NCBI RefSeq assembly: GCF_021474425.1
Contig: NZ_JAKEIP010000023.1
Span: forward strand, 1 to 64,000
DNA length: 64,000 bases
Origin: Streptomyces muensis
GTDB taxonomy: Bacteria; Actinomycetota; Actinomycetes; Streptomycetales; Streptomycetaceae
Direction of reading: 5' to 3'
Shown: positions 27,601-36,674 of the stretch, one piece after another
How positions within the stretch are numbered: the stretch's first letter is position 1
Layout of the letters: the number at the start of each line of letters is the position of its first letter
The notes under the pieces: model-generated
Told to the model about the DNA's origin: nothing
Seen by the model: only the letters and a program-made list of their open reading frames with translations
Databases searched by the model: none
Translations under genes and position numbers: made by a program

Positions 27601-28800
27601 CTACCCGGCGCTGTGCAGGAAGTGGAAGCCGGGCCGGGGGTGCATCAGGAAGTCGTGGTGCGAGATGTTCCACGCGTACGCCCCCGCCAGCGCGAACAGC
27701 ACCCGGTCCCCGGCCCTCAGCCCGGGCGCCGGGACCCGCCGGGCCAGGACGTCCTTCGGGGTGCACAGCTGCCCGGCCAGCGTGACCCGGTCACTCTCCG
27801 CGGCCGGGCGTGGCCAGGGGTGCGGCCAGGCGTCCACCGGCAGGACGGAACACGGCTGGTCGTGCCCCTTGGTCGCCGGGGTCCGCAGATGGTGCGTGCC
27901 GCCCCGTACGACGGCGAACTCCTCGCCGTGGCTGTGCTTCACATCCAGCACCTCGGTGGCGTACCAGCCGCAGTACGCCGTGAGCGCCCGCCCCGGTTCG
28001 ATGCGCAGGGTCAGCTCCGGGTGCCGCTCGGTGAGCCGGGCGAGTCCCTCGCCGTAGGCCTTCCAGTCGAAGCGGCGCTCCGGGTCGCCGTAGTCGACGT
28101 GCATACCGCCGCCGACGTTCACCTCGCCGAGCCGGACCCCGAGGCCCGTCGCCCAGGCCACGACGGACTCGGCGACCGCCACCTGCGCCGGTGCTTCCAG
28201 TCCGCTGGCCAAGTGGGCGTGCACACCGCGCAGTTCGAGCTGCGGATACGTGCCGTCCGTCAGCGCCGCGATCACCGGCGCGGCCTGCTCCGGATCCATG
28301 CCGAACGGGGTCGGCCGGCCGCCCATCGCGAGCGAGCTGCCCGCCAACGAACCGTCGGCCACCGGCAGGTTGACGCGCGGCAGCACCGCAACCCGCCGCC
28401 CGGGCGCCACGCGCCGCGCCAGCTCGGCCAGCATCCGCAGCTCGTACCCGCTCTCCACGTGAAAACGCTCGGTGCCCGCTGCCAGCGCTGCCGTCACCTC
28501 CTCGGGCGTCTTGCCCGGACCGCCGAAAGCCAGCGGGCGTCCCGGCACCGCCCCGGCGACATGGGCGAGTTCGCCACCCGAGGAGACTTCGTAGCCGTCG
28601 ACGTACGGGCCGAGCGCGGCGAGGATCTCCGGCTCCGGGTTGGCCTTGGCGGCGTAGTACAGCTCGACCCGCTCGGGCAGGGCGTCCCGGACGGCGGACG
28701 CGTGGTCGCGCAATGCGGCCAAGTCGTAGACGTACGCGGGCAGTTCGGTGGACGGCAGGGACCGGACCCGGTCGTGGACAGCGGGCGTCGGTCGGGTCAT
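27601..28800 (-). CDS. PLP-dependent (fold III) decarboxylase of siderophore biosynthesis, PvsE/SbnH-like
   Basis: The 399-residue protein has an alanine-racemase-fold barrel and a C-terminal beta domain: Lys52 in YYAAKANPE binds PLP, the glycine loop is EVNVGGGMH, then EPGRAL and the C-terminal LAGQLCTPKD cysteine region. It is of the diaminopimelate/ornithine decarboxylase class. In NIS siderophore operons such enzymes (PvsE, SbnH) decarboxylate an amino acid already joined to citrate. The ATG overlaps the stop of the upstream NIS synthetase gene (ATGA), and it is the last gene of the operon. Confidence 0.87.
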   Translation of the reverse strand: MTRPTPAVHDRVRSLPSTELPAYVYDLAALRDHASAVRDALPERVELYYAAKANPEPEILAALGPYVDGYEVSSGGELAHVAGAVPGRPLAFGGPGKTPEEVTAALAAGTERFHVESGYELRMLAELARRVAPGRRVAVLPRVNLPVADGSLAGSSLAMGGRPTPFGMDPEQAAPVIAALTDGTYPQLELRGVHAHLASGLEAPAQVAVAESVVAWATGLGVRLGEVNVGGGMHVDYGDPERRFDWKAYGEGLARLTERHPELTLRIEPGRALTAYCGWYATEVLDVKHSHGEEFAVVRGGTHHLRTPATKGHDQPCSVLPVDAWPHPWPRPAAESDRVTLAGQLCTPKDVLARRVPAPGLRAGDRVLFALAGAYAWNISHHDFLMHPRPGFHFLHSAG

Positions 28801-30542
28801 CGGGTGCCTCCGGTCGTGTCGCGCTGGATGTCCTCGGCGAGCGGTGACGGCAGCCGGACGTAGCCCGCCTCCCGGTCGGCCTTGCGCTCCCAGCGGGTGA
28901 GGAGGTTGGCCTTGGCGGGCAGCGGCACCCCGGCGAGCAGGGCGGCCAGCCGGGGCGGGCAGCCGAACCGCTCGGAGTACGCCCGCAGCGTGTCGCGGAC
29001 CCGGCCCCACAGCGCGGCCTCCGCCCGCGGGTGCAGGTCGGCCAGCGCGGCCAGCATCTCGGCGACATGGTTGACCAGCAGGCAGTACACGACGCGGTCC
29101 CAGCCGCGCTGCGCGTCGTACGTCATGGGCCCCGCGACCTCGGGCGGCAGCGCGCCGAGGGTGTCCTGGTGGTGGTCGGGGACCAGCTTGGTGCCCTCCA
29201 GGTCGCGGAAGAGGACCTGGGCGGGCCGGCCGTCGCCGTCGACGCAGATCAGGACGTTCTGGAGGTGGGGTTCCAGGACCAGTCCGTGGTCGAAGTAGGC
29301 GGCCAGCACGGGCGGGAGCAGCAGGTCCAGATAGGCCGACCACCAGTCGAGGGCCGTCTGTTCGTCCGCCCCGGCGAGGAGATGGGAGAGGTGGGCGGGG
29401 CCGGTCGGGTACTCGTCGGCGACGGCCGCCGCCAGCAGGGGAGTGGTGCCCGGTGCCAGTCGCCGGGGGAGTCCCTCGCGGACGATGACGCCGAAGCCCT
29501 CCAGCAGCGCGCGGTCCGGTGTGCCGTCGGCGCCGGGGAGGGCGAGCGTGCGGTAGGCGGGCTCGCGGAGCATGTCGTTGCCGGGGAAGCGCTCGGCCAG
29601 GTCGGCGAGTGCCGGGGCCAGGACGCGGGTGAGGGCGACGGCGCCGGACAGCTCGTAACTGCTGTTCTTGCGCAGGCAGTTGGTGATCCGCACGTTCAGG
29701 CTGAACTTCAGGAACGTCTCCCCGTCGTACAGCGTGCGCACCGACGCGGTGGCGGAGAACGGCCGTCCGCCCGGCCCCAGGTCCAGGACGTCGCCGCGCT
29801 CCAGCGCGGCAGCGAGCAGCGGGTGCTCGCGGAGCGTCTCGTACTGCCAGGGGTGCGCGGGCAGCAGGCGGTAGCCGTCCGGGACGTCCGTGCGCTGCCG
29901 GTCCAGCGCGGCGACGGCCGCCGGGTCGGCGTACTCCTCGGCGATCAGCTCGGCGCGGACGGCGAGATGCCGCAGCGGGAAGGAGGCGGCGGACTCCGGG
30001 GCGTACGCGGACCAGGCGCGCGGGTCGCCCGTGCGGGCCTTCGGCGTGGGATGGAAGCGGTGGCCGAAGACAAGGGACTGCTCGGACCTCATGTAGGCGG
30101 ACAGACGGTCGTCCGTGGGGCCGGCCGGCCGTGGGCCGGCGAGGGCCGTGTCGACGGCCTCGTGGCTGGAGGCGATCTGCTCCAGGAACTCCTCGTTGCG
30201 CACGCCGGTCCGCAGTGCCAGCTCGTCGTGGGTGTACTCGGCGAGGCGCCGCCAGTCCGCCGCGTGCCACGCGCCGTCCCGCTGTTCCTCCACCGGCCCG
30301 GTGAACCGGTGCGCGCCGAGCAGCGAGGTGCGGCGCAGCGCGACCCGCAGCAGGACCCCGCGGCGGGGCAGCCGCAGCAGCAGCCGGCCGTCCGTGACGA
30401 CGGACTGGTGCTCGGGCGCCGACACCTCGCGCAGCAGACAGTTCAGGAGGGTGTGGGCCACCGCCTCGTCGGCGGTGGGCAGACCGGCGCGGGCGACGGG
30501 GGTACGGCCCTGCTCGTGGAGCGAGTCGGTCAGGGAGGGCAT
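28797..30542 (-). CDS. NRPS-independent siderophore synthetase (IucA/IucC family), PvsD position
   Basis: The 581-residue synthetase carries the family motif GHRFHPTPKARTG in the ATP-binding part, followed by KFSLNVRITNCLRKN and, near the C-terminus, EPHLQNVL. It adenylates a citrate carboxylate and condenses it with an amine or alcohol. ATG 30542 overlaps the TGA of the MFS gene by one base (TGATG), and its own stop overlaps the decarboxylase start, so translation is coupled through the operon. Confidence 0.9.
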   Translation of the reverse strand: MPSLTDSLHEQGRTPVARAGLPTADEAVAHTLLNCLLREVSAPEHQSVVTDGRLLLRLPRRGVLLRVALRRTSLLGAHRFTGPVEEQRDGAWHAADWRRLAEYTHDELALRTGVRNEEFLEQIASSHEAVDTALAGPRPAGPTDDRLSAYMRSEQSLVFGHRFHPTPKARTGDPRAWSAYAPESAASFPLRHLAVRAELIAEEYADPAAVAALDRQRTDVPDGYRLLPAHPWQYETLREHPLLAAALERGDVLDLGPGGRPFSATASVRTLYDGETFLKFSLNVRITNCLRKNSSYELSGAVALTRVLAPALADLAERFPGNDMLREPAYRTLALPGADGTPDRALLEGFGVIVREGLPRRLAPGTTPLLAAAVADEYPTGPAHLSHLLAGADEQTALDWWSAYLDLLLPPVLAAYFDHGLVLEPHLQNVLICVDGDGRPAQVLFRDLEGTKLVPDHHQDTLGALPPEVAGPMTYDAQRGWDRVVYCLLVNHVAEMLAALADLHPRAEAALWGRVRDTLRAYSERFGCPPRLAALLAGVPLPAKANLLTRWERKADREAGYVRLPSPLAEDIQRDTTGGTR

Positions 30543-31747
30543 CAGTGGCTCCAGCGGGTGCGCAAGTGCAGTGTGGGGAGGAGGGCGGCGGTGACGGCGG
30601 CGGCCGCACCGCCGATCAGCACGGGTGCGGTCGGCCCGTAGCGGACGCTGCCTGCCGCCGCGGTCACGCCGGCGGCGACCGCGCCGGCCTTGGAGAAGAG
30701 CTCCAGGGACCCGAACATCCGGCCCGGCGAGCGGCCTTTGGCGCAGTCGGCGGCCAGCACCGACAGACAGACCAGGCCGAGCGTGAGACCCGCACCCAGC
30801 AGCAGCCGTACGGCGACCAGCGCGGGCAGCGAGTCGGCGATCCCGTGACCGGCGAGTCCGAGCGCGATACAGGCGAAGCCGAGCGCGAGCCCGGCCCGCG
30901 GACGGTCCCGGAAGACGGAGTGCACCGTCAGCGCGGACACCAGGTAGCACAGATGGGGCAGGGCGAAGAGGACGCCGGTCACGGTCGGCGAGGTCCCGGG
31001 GAGCCGGTCGTCGACCAGTTCGATCAGATACGGAAAGGAGATGACCGTGGAGAACACGAAGGTGAACTCCAGCGCGTACAGGCCTCTGAGCGACACCCGC
31101 GCAGGCGCCTCGGTCACGGCGGTCTCGGGCTCGCGCCGCGGCTGCCCGGCCGGCTGTCCGGCCGGAGTCGGTTCCGGCAGCGCGGCCAGCAGCAGGGCCG
31201 CCGTCAGCGGCAGTACGGCGAGCAGGGCGTACTGCCGGTGCGGCGACAGCCAGCCCGACAGCGAACCCACCACGATCGGCGCGGCGACCAGCGCGGCCCG
31301 TGCGCTGCCCTGCATCAGGGTGAGCGCCCTGGACAGGGCCGGACCCTCCAGGGCCGCGCCCAGATAGCCGTTGGACGCGGCGAACGTACCGCCGAGGATG
31401 CCCTGGAGGACCAGCGCCACCGTGAACGTGGCCAGCGAGTCGGCCCAGCCCGCCAGCAGGAAGGACACGGCCAGCCCCAACTGGGCGCGCAGCAGCAGCC
31501 GTTTACGGCCGAAGCGGTCCGCGAGCCGCCCCCACAGCGGTGCCCCGAGCGCACCGAACACCGTCGGCACGACATAGAGCACACCGGCCCACCGAGCCTC
31601 CCGGTCGCCCAGCCCCGGCAGGATCTCGGTGAGATACGGCGGCAGCCCGAGCGCGGCGAACGACGCCACGAAGTAGCAGCCCGCCACCGCGTGCACCTGC
31701 CCGCGCCCGAACCCCGACCTCGGGATCCGCAGTGCCTGCGCGCTCAT
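30542..31747 (-). CDS. MFS siderophore exporter, PvsC position
   Basis: The 401-residue protein has about twelve membrane helices, with the MFS loop motif GRLADRFGRKRLLL between helices 2 and 3. It probably exports the finished siderophore. ATG 31747 overlaps the stop of the upstream NIS synthetase gene (ATGA); its own stop overlaps the next start. Confidence 0.87.
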   Translation of the reverse strand: MSAQALRIPRSGFGRGQVHAVAGCYFVASFAALGLPPYLTEILPGLGDREARWAGVLYVVPTVFGALGAPLWGRLADRFGRKRLLLRAQLGLAVSFLLAGWADSLATFTVALVLQGILGGTFAASNGYLGAALEGPALSRALTLMQGSARAALVAAPIVVGSLSGWLSPHRQYALLAVLPLTAALLLAALPEPTPAGQPAGQPRREPETAVTEAPARVSLRGLYALEFTFVFSTVISFPYLIELVDDRLPGTSPTVTGVLFALPHLCYLVSALTVHSVFRDRPRAGLALGFACIALGLAGHGIADSLPALVAVRLLLGAGLTLGLVCLSVLAADCAKGRSPGRMFGSLELFSKAGAVAAGVTAAAGSVRYGPTAPVLIGGAAAAVTAALLPTLHLRTRWSH

Positions 31748-33396
31748 GCCGAACTCCCCGGAGAAAGCAGATAGTTGGGTCCGCACGTGTAGTGCTTGTT
31801 GATGTCGGCGGCGCCCGACCGCTCCTTGGACAGCAGCGTCCCGGCCGACACCATCGCCTTCACCGGCAGCTCCGCCGCGTCCAGCACACGGGCGCGCAGC
31901 ACGTCCGCCGCGTCGCCGCCGAGCCGGTCGACGGCCTGCGTCAGCCGGACCCGGACGAGATCCAGCAGCGCCCGCCGGTACCGGGGCAGCCCGAACGCGT
32001 AGGCGCCCGCACACAGATGCACGGTGATGGTGGTGAACACATCGGCGACCGGACCGTCGTCCGTACCGAGGATCCGCGTGTCGTCGAAGGCCCACGGCCC
32101 CGGCAGCCGGGCGTCCAGCCGCGCGGTGTTGACGCGCGGCCCGTCGTTGTCCTTGAACAGCAGCCGCAGACTGCCCGGCCGCAGTACCAGCGAGACGTTC
32201 TGCTGGTGCGACTCCAGGGCGATGCCATAGCCGAACAGGGTGGTCTGCCAGTCGAACAGCAGGGTGAGGGCCGCGTCCAGCAGGGCGAGCGGATCGCCGC
32301 CGTAGAAACGGTCGGCGAGCGTGTCGATCACCAGACGCCCGTCAGGCGCCTCGGCCGTCAGCGCCGCCAGCGGCACCACCGTGCAGTCCTCCAGCCCGGC
32401 CGGGTAGCGCCGGCACAGCACGGCCAGCAGCTCGTGCCCGGCATGGGCATAGGTCGTCTCGTCGGCGTGCAGGACCGTCTCCCGGAAGCGGGGCTCGCGG
32501 GCGATCACCGCTTCCAGCAGCCGCTGGCCCACGGCTCCGTCGACGAGCGTGCCGGGCTTGATGGTCCGCTTGTTGCGCAGCCCCAACGTCGCGGTGGCCA
32601 GCGGGAGTTTGAGGTGCACGGAAGGATCGGCGACGGTGGCCACGGTCCGCATGGACAGCGTCGGTACGACGTTCAGGCAGGCCCGGTCGGCCAGTACGGC
32701 CCCGCCGGGCAGGGCGTCGACGGTGAGCGGATGCACGGGCAGCGTCACATGCGTGTCCCGCAGACCGGTCAGGCCCAGCACGTCGGGTGTCGGCCAGAAC
32801 TCCGGCAGCTTGCCCGCCAGGACGACCTCGTCCCGGGGCGCGGCGAGCCAGCGCAGCGCGAAGCGCTGGCCGAACTCCGGGGCGTACGCGCGCAGTTGAT
32901 CCTCTTTCAGTCCCGAACGGCCACGTGCCGTCGGGTACACGGGGTGGTCGTGGCGGGCGGCGAGCGTGTCGTACGCCAGGCTGCCGCCGAGGCCGGGCTC
33001 GTCCGTGAGCCGGGCCATGACCTCCGCCTTGGTCGCCGCGTGCAGCCGCAGGGTCTCCAGCGTCTGACGGCACTCCTCGGCGAACGCGTCGAAGCCGCCC
33101 CGGTCCTCGGGATCGGCGAGCTCGCGCAGCGCGCCCAGCACACTCTCGTACGAGGTCAGCTCCGCGCCGTCCGACTCGCGTACGAGGACGGGCCGCCGGG
33201 CGGCGTACACGCACTGGAAGCCGTCCTCGGTGACCGGGAGCAGCAGGGCGTCCTCTCCCGTGGAGAGCCGCAGCCACGGACCGTCCTGCTCATGGACGGC
33301 AGTGCTCCGGGTGCGCAGGCCGACCACGTCCTCGCGCAGGAGGGCGCTCAGCACACGGGTGAGGAGTTCCGCCTCCGAGGTGTCCGTCGCGGTCAC
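31744..33396 (-). CDS. NRPS-independent siderophore synthetase (IucA/IucC family), PvsB position
   Basis: The 550-residue synthetase has RHDHPVYPTARGRSG, a variant of the HPxHPxxKxRxG motif, then LPVHPLTVDALP, SMRTVATVADPSVHLKL and ESHQQNVSLVL. It shares only family-level similarity with the other synthetase of the operon, so the two should act at different steps. GTG 33396 overlaps the upstream stop (GTGA). Confidence 0.88.
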   Translation of the reverse strand: MTATDTSEAELLTRVLSALLREDVVGLRTRSTAVHEQDGPWLRLSTGEDALLLPVTEDGFQCVYAARRPVLVRESDGAELTSYESVLGALRELADPEDRGGFDAFAEECRQTLETLRLHAATKAEVMARLTDEPGLGGSLAYDTLAARHDHPVYPTARGRSGLKEDQLRAYAPEFGQRFALRWLAAPRDEVVLAGKLPEFWPTPDVLGLTGLRDTHVTLPVHPLTVDALPGGAVLADRACLNVVPTLSMRTVATVADPSVHLKLPLATATLGLRNKRTIKPGTLVDGAVGQRLLEAVIAREPRFRETVLHADETTYAHAGHELLAVLCRRYPAGLEDCTVVPLAALTAEAPDGRLVIDTLADRFYGGDPLALLDAALTLLFDWQTTLFGYGIALESHQQNVSLVLRPGSLRLLFKDNDGPRVNTARLDARLPGPWAFDDTRILGTDDGPVADVFTTITVHLCAGAYAFGLPRYRRALLDLVRVRLTQAVDRLGGDAADVLRARVLDAAELPVKAMVSAGTLLSKERSGAADINKHYTCGPNYLLSPGSSA

Positions 33397-34568
33397 GGCT
33401 GGATCTCCCAGCGCCGTTCGGCGAGGAAGTCGGCCACCGCGCGGTCCACGGCCGGCTGGTCGGTGCCGGTGGCCCGCAGGACGCCGAGGTAGTCCCGGTT
33501 GGTGCGGTACAGCTCGTGCCGCTCACCCACCGCACGCAGCGGACGGTACGTGAGATGGACGCCGTCGACGTCCACTTCGGTGGCCGCGGGGGCGCCGACC
33601 AGGACGCCCGCGCGGTCGGCGCACGGGTACTCCAGACGGGCCGCGCCGTCCCTGCGGGCGCCCAGGTCGGCCGGGAGCGGCTCGCCGAGGTGGGTGCGCA
33701 GGATGTGCTCGAAGAGCGGGATCCGAAGCAGCCGGGCCAGCAGCAGGTCGCACTGGTCGCCGATGGCACGGTAGTTGACCTCGATGATCCGCGCCCGCCC
33801 CTCGTGCACCACGAACTCGGTGTGACACGCCCCGAACCCGACGCCCAGCGCGTCCAGCTGCTCCAGGACCTGCGCGACGACCGGCTCGGGGTGGGCGGGG
33901 ACGAAGGTGAGGCGTTCCTCGATGAAGTACGGCGGCGGCGACAGCTCGGTGTGGAAGCCGCCCAGGACATGCCGGACCTGCCCGTCGCCGAGGGTCTCCA
34001 GGGTGAACAGGTCGCCTGGCAGGTACTCCTCGACGACCAGGACGGCGCCCGGACGGCGGCCCAGGATCTCCTTGGTGTGGGTCACCAGCTCCTCCGGGTC
34101 GTGCACGAGGACGACGTCCTCGCTGGCCACGCCCTCGCGCGGTTTGACGACACACGGGTACGGGGCATCGCCCGGCGCGACCGGTTCGGTCAGCTCGGCC
34201 GACCACACGGTGTCCACGCCGGCCGCGGCGAGCCGGCGCCGCATCTCGGCCTTGTCCTTGCAGCGCAGGGTGGCCCGCCAGTCCTTGCCGGGGAGTCCGA
34301 AGTAGGCGGCGGCCAGGGCGGCCTGGGTCTGGAGGTGGTCGCTGTTGGTGAAGACGGCGTCGGGCTCGTGGTGCGTCGAGACGCGGGTGATCACGGCCCG
34401 GAAGTCACGGACGTCGCACTCCAGGATCTCGACGTCAGGGTGGAAGCGGCGGTGGGCGTCGGGCTGGTCGGTGAGGACGGTGACGTCCACGCCCAGCCGG
34501 GCCGCCGCGGGCAGGAAGCCCTCGGTCACGGCGTCGGTCGGGTTGAGGGCGAGCAGGTACAGGCGCAT
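33393..34568 (-). CDS. ATP-grasp ligase of siderophore biosynthesis, PvsA position
   Basis: The 391-residue protein has an ATP-grasp fold: YPCVVKPREGVASEDV (lysine and glycine loop), LVVEEYLPGDLF, and the metal-binding RIIEVNYRAIGDQ. It joins a carboxylate to an amine through an acyl-phosphate. In vibrioferrin synthesis the ATP-grasp protein PvsA opens the operon, as here. The start is ATG 34568. A GC-rich hairpin separates it from the upstream lipoprotein gene. Confidence 0.87.
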   Translation of the reverse strand: MRLYLLALNPTDAVTEGFLPAAARLGVDVTVLTDQPDAHRRFHPDVEILECDVRDFRAVITRVSTHHEPDAVFTNSDHLQTQAALAAAYFGLPGKDWRATLRCKDKAEMRRRLAAAGVDTVWSAELTEPVAPGDAPYPCVVKPREGVASEDVVLVHDPEELVTHTKEILGRRPGAVLVVEEYLPGDLFTLETLGDGQVRHVLGGFHTELSPPPYFIEERLTFVPAHPEPVVAQVLEQLDALGVGFGACHTEFVVHEGRARIIEVNYRAIGDQCDLLLARLLRIPLFEHILRTHLGEPLPADLGARRDGAARLEYPCADRAGVLVGAPAATEVDVDGVHLTYRPLRAVGERHELYRTNRDYLGVLRATGTDQPAVDRAVADFLAERRWEIQP

Positions 34569-34606
34569 GCCGGATGAGCAACTTCCGCTAGCGGGTGGGG
34601 GGGTTG

Positions 34607-34643
34607 AGGGGCGGACCGGGCCGGTCGAGCACGGCCCGCCCCT
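34607..34643 (-). terminator. Intercistronic hairpin, possible attenuator
   Basis: AGGGGCGG (34607-34614) pairs with CCGCCCCT (34636-34643) between the binding-protein gene and the biosynthetic genes. It may give partial termination or stabilise the upstream message, leading to more binding protein than biosynthetic enzymes. Confidence 0.45.
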
Positions 34644-34659
34644 GAAGGGGAAGCGGCGG

Positions 34660-35682
34660 TTACTTCGCCGGGAGCTCCACGCCGGTGGCCTTCGCCACGT
34701 CCTTGAGCATCTCCTCGGCGGCCTGGACACCGATGCCGGACATCCACGTCTCGTCCGGGACCTCGAAGACCTTGCCGTCCTTCACGGCCGGGAGGTCCTT
34801 CCACACCGGGTTGGAGACGACCTGCTTCTTCTGGGTCTTGTCCTCGGCGTCGGCGGCGGTGACGAAGATCAGGTCGGCGTCGGCCTGGTCGATCTCCTCC
34901 GGGCTGACGTCCTTCATCGTGACCTCGGGGTCGTTCGAGATCTGCGACTTGGGCCGCTGGAAGCCGATGTCGTTCAGGACGACACCGCTGTAGGAGTTGG
35001 TCTGGTACAGACGGGTCGGACCGGCGATGAAGCGGACCACGGACACGGTCGGCATGGTGCCGCCGTCCTTCTTCTTGATCGCCTCACCGAGCGCCTTGGC
35101 CTGCGTCTCGTACTCCTTCAGCTTGTCCGCGGCCTCCTTCTCCAGACCCAGCGCCTCGGCGTGGACCTTCAGGTTCTCCTTCCAGACACCGCCGGTGGTC
35201 TCGGTGAAGACGGTCGGGGCGATGGCGCTGAGCTTGTCGTAGACCTTCTCGTGCCGGACCTTGGAGGACAGGATCAGATCGGGCTTGAGCGAGGCGATCT
35301 TCTCCAGGTTCGGCTCCAGCAGCGGACCGACGTCGACGGTGTCCTTCAACTCGCCGTCCAGGTACGTCGGGAAGCCGCCCGACGTCTTGAAGTGCGGGGC
35401 GACCGCGCCGACCGGGTCGATGCCGAGCAGGGTGACGTCGTCCAGCTCACCGGTGTCGAGCACGACGACCCGCTTCGGCTGGGACGGGATCTTCACGTCG
35501 CCCATCACGGTCTTCAGCGTCCGCGGGAAGGCGGAGCTGTCGCCGGCGGCCTTGGCCGTGTCGCTCTCGGTGGAGGAGGAGTCCTCGCTGCCGCAGGCGG
35601 CCAGGACGGCCGTACCGAGCACGACGGCGAGCAGCACGGCGATCAGCCGGCCGATTCCGCGCAGGGGAGATCGGTTGAACAT
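34660..35682 (-). CDS. Iron-siderophore ABC transporter binding lipoprotein
   Basis: The 340-residue protein has a lipoprotein signal (VVLGTAVLAAC, lipobox Cys near residue 30), an acidic/Ser-rich linker and a class III (FecB/BtuF-like) binding fold with two lobes joined by a long helix. It should capture the ferric siderophore outside the membrane. It follows the ATPase gene with 28 bases between. Confidence 0.9.
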   Translation of the reverse strand: MFNRSPLRGIGRLIAVLLAVVLGTAVLAACGSEDSSSTESDTAKAAGDSSAFPRTLKTVMGDVKIPSQPKRVVVLDTGELDDVTLLGIDPVGAVAPHFKTSGGFPTYLDGELKDTVDVGPLLEPNLEKIASLKPDLILSSKVRHEKVYDKLSAIAPTVFTETTGGVWKENLKVHAEALGLEKEAADKLKEYETQAKALGEAIKKKDGGTMPTVSVVRFIAGPTRLYQTNSYSGVVLNDIGFQRPKSQISNDPEVTMKDVSPEEIDQADADLIFVTAADAEDKTQKKQVVSNPVWKDLPAVKDGKVFEVPDETWMSGIGVQAAEEMLKDVAKATGVELPAK

Positions 35683-35710
35683 GAGGGGTCTTTCTGTGAG
35701 TGGGGACGGA

Positions 35711-36532
35711 TCAGGCGGTCGCGGCGGGAGTCCGCCGCACCGCGCTGCTCTTGGGGACGACCAGCGGGGTGCCGGTCTCCGGGTCGGGGATCACCCGGCA
35801 GTCCACGTCGAACACGGACTTCACCAGCTCCGCGTCGAGGATGTCGGCCGGGGCGCCGGCGGCGGCGAGACCGCCGTCCTTGAGGACCACCATGTGGTCC
35901 GCGTACCGGGCGGCCTGCCCGAGGTCGTGCAGCACCATCACCACGGTGCGGCCCGCCTCGGCGTGCAGCGCGGCCACCAGGTCGAGTACGTCGAGCTGGT
36001 GCCGCAGGTCGAGGAAGGTCGTGGGCTCGTCGAGCAGCAGCAGCTCGGTGTCCTGCGCCAACGCCAGTGCGATCCAGGCGCGTTGCCGCTGACCTCCGGA
36101 GAGCTGGTCGACCGGGTGGTCGCGCAGGGCAGCGGTACCGGTGCGCTCCAGGGCCTCGTCGACGGCCTTCTGGTCGGCGGTCGACCAGGGACTCAGCAGC
36201 CGCTGGTGCGGATACCGGCCCAGCCGCACCAGCGCCTCGACGGTGATCGCCTCCGGTGTCACCGGCTGCTGCGGCAGCAGACCCATCCGCAGCGCCAGCG
36301 CCCGCGCCGACATGCGGTGGATGTCGGCACCGTCGAGGGTGACACTGCCCGCGGCCGGCGCGAGCAGCCGGCTCAGGCCCCGCAACAGGGTCGACTTCCC
36401 ACAGGCGTTGGGCCCGACGATCGCGGTGACGACCCCACCGGGAAGCGTCAGATCGAGCCCACCGACCACGAGGCGGTCGCCGTAGCGCAGATCGAGGCGC
36501 TGGGTGGAGAGCTGGTTGGGGTTGGCGGTCAT
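35711..36532 (-). CDS. Iron-siderophore ABC transporter ATPase
   Basis: The 273-residue protein has Walker A GPNACGKST, Q-loop, signature LSGGQRQRA and Walker B ELLLLDEPT. It is of the FecE/FepC type. ATG 36532 follows AGGA; the apparent upstream extension of the frame comes from a dispersed repeat and is not coding. It powers the two permeases encoded just upstream in the same operon. Confidence 0.92.
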   Translation of the reverse strand: MTANPNQLSTQRLDLRYGDRLVVGGLDLTLPGGVVTAIVGPNACGKSTLLRGLSRLLAPAAGSVTLDGADIHRMSARALALRMGLLPQQPVTPEAITVEALVRLGRYPHQRLLSPWSTADQKAVDEALERTGTAALRDHPVDQLSGGQRQRAWIALALAQDTELLLLDEPTTFLDLRHQLDVLDLVAALHAEAGRTVVMVLHDLGQAARYADHMVVLKDGGLAAAGAPADILDAELVKSVFDVDCRVIPDPETGTPLVVPKSSAVRRTPAATA

Positions 36533-36582
36533 GTGTGGTTCCTGGGGGCCGATGGGATGTTCTTGAGGTCGGGTGACGGAAT

Positions 36583-36661
36583 CGCCCTCAAGGGGCGCGG
36601 GGAACTGCGCGACCAGCCACGACGGCGCCGCACTCGCCAGACCACCCCTCGTGGCACCCCG
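36583..36661. repeat. Dispersed GC-rich repeat within the siderophore import operon
   Basis: A stem-loop CGCCCT-CA-AGGGGCG runs into GGGGCGCGGGGAACTGCGCG and then ACCAGCCACGACGGCGCCGC. It is nearly identical over about 45 bases to the copy at 39781 and related to that at 8625. It fills the 142-base gap between the permease and ATPase genes. Confidence 0.8.
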
Positions 36662-36674
36662 CAAGAGCGCATCC

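Noticed and set aside
36533..36664. N-terminal extension of the siderophore ATPase containing WLVAQFPAPL
   Set aside because: This peptide is the translation of the dispersed repeat, and ATG 36532 has its own ribosome site.
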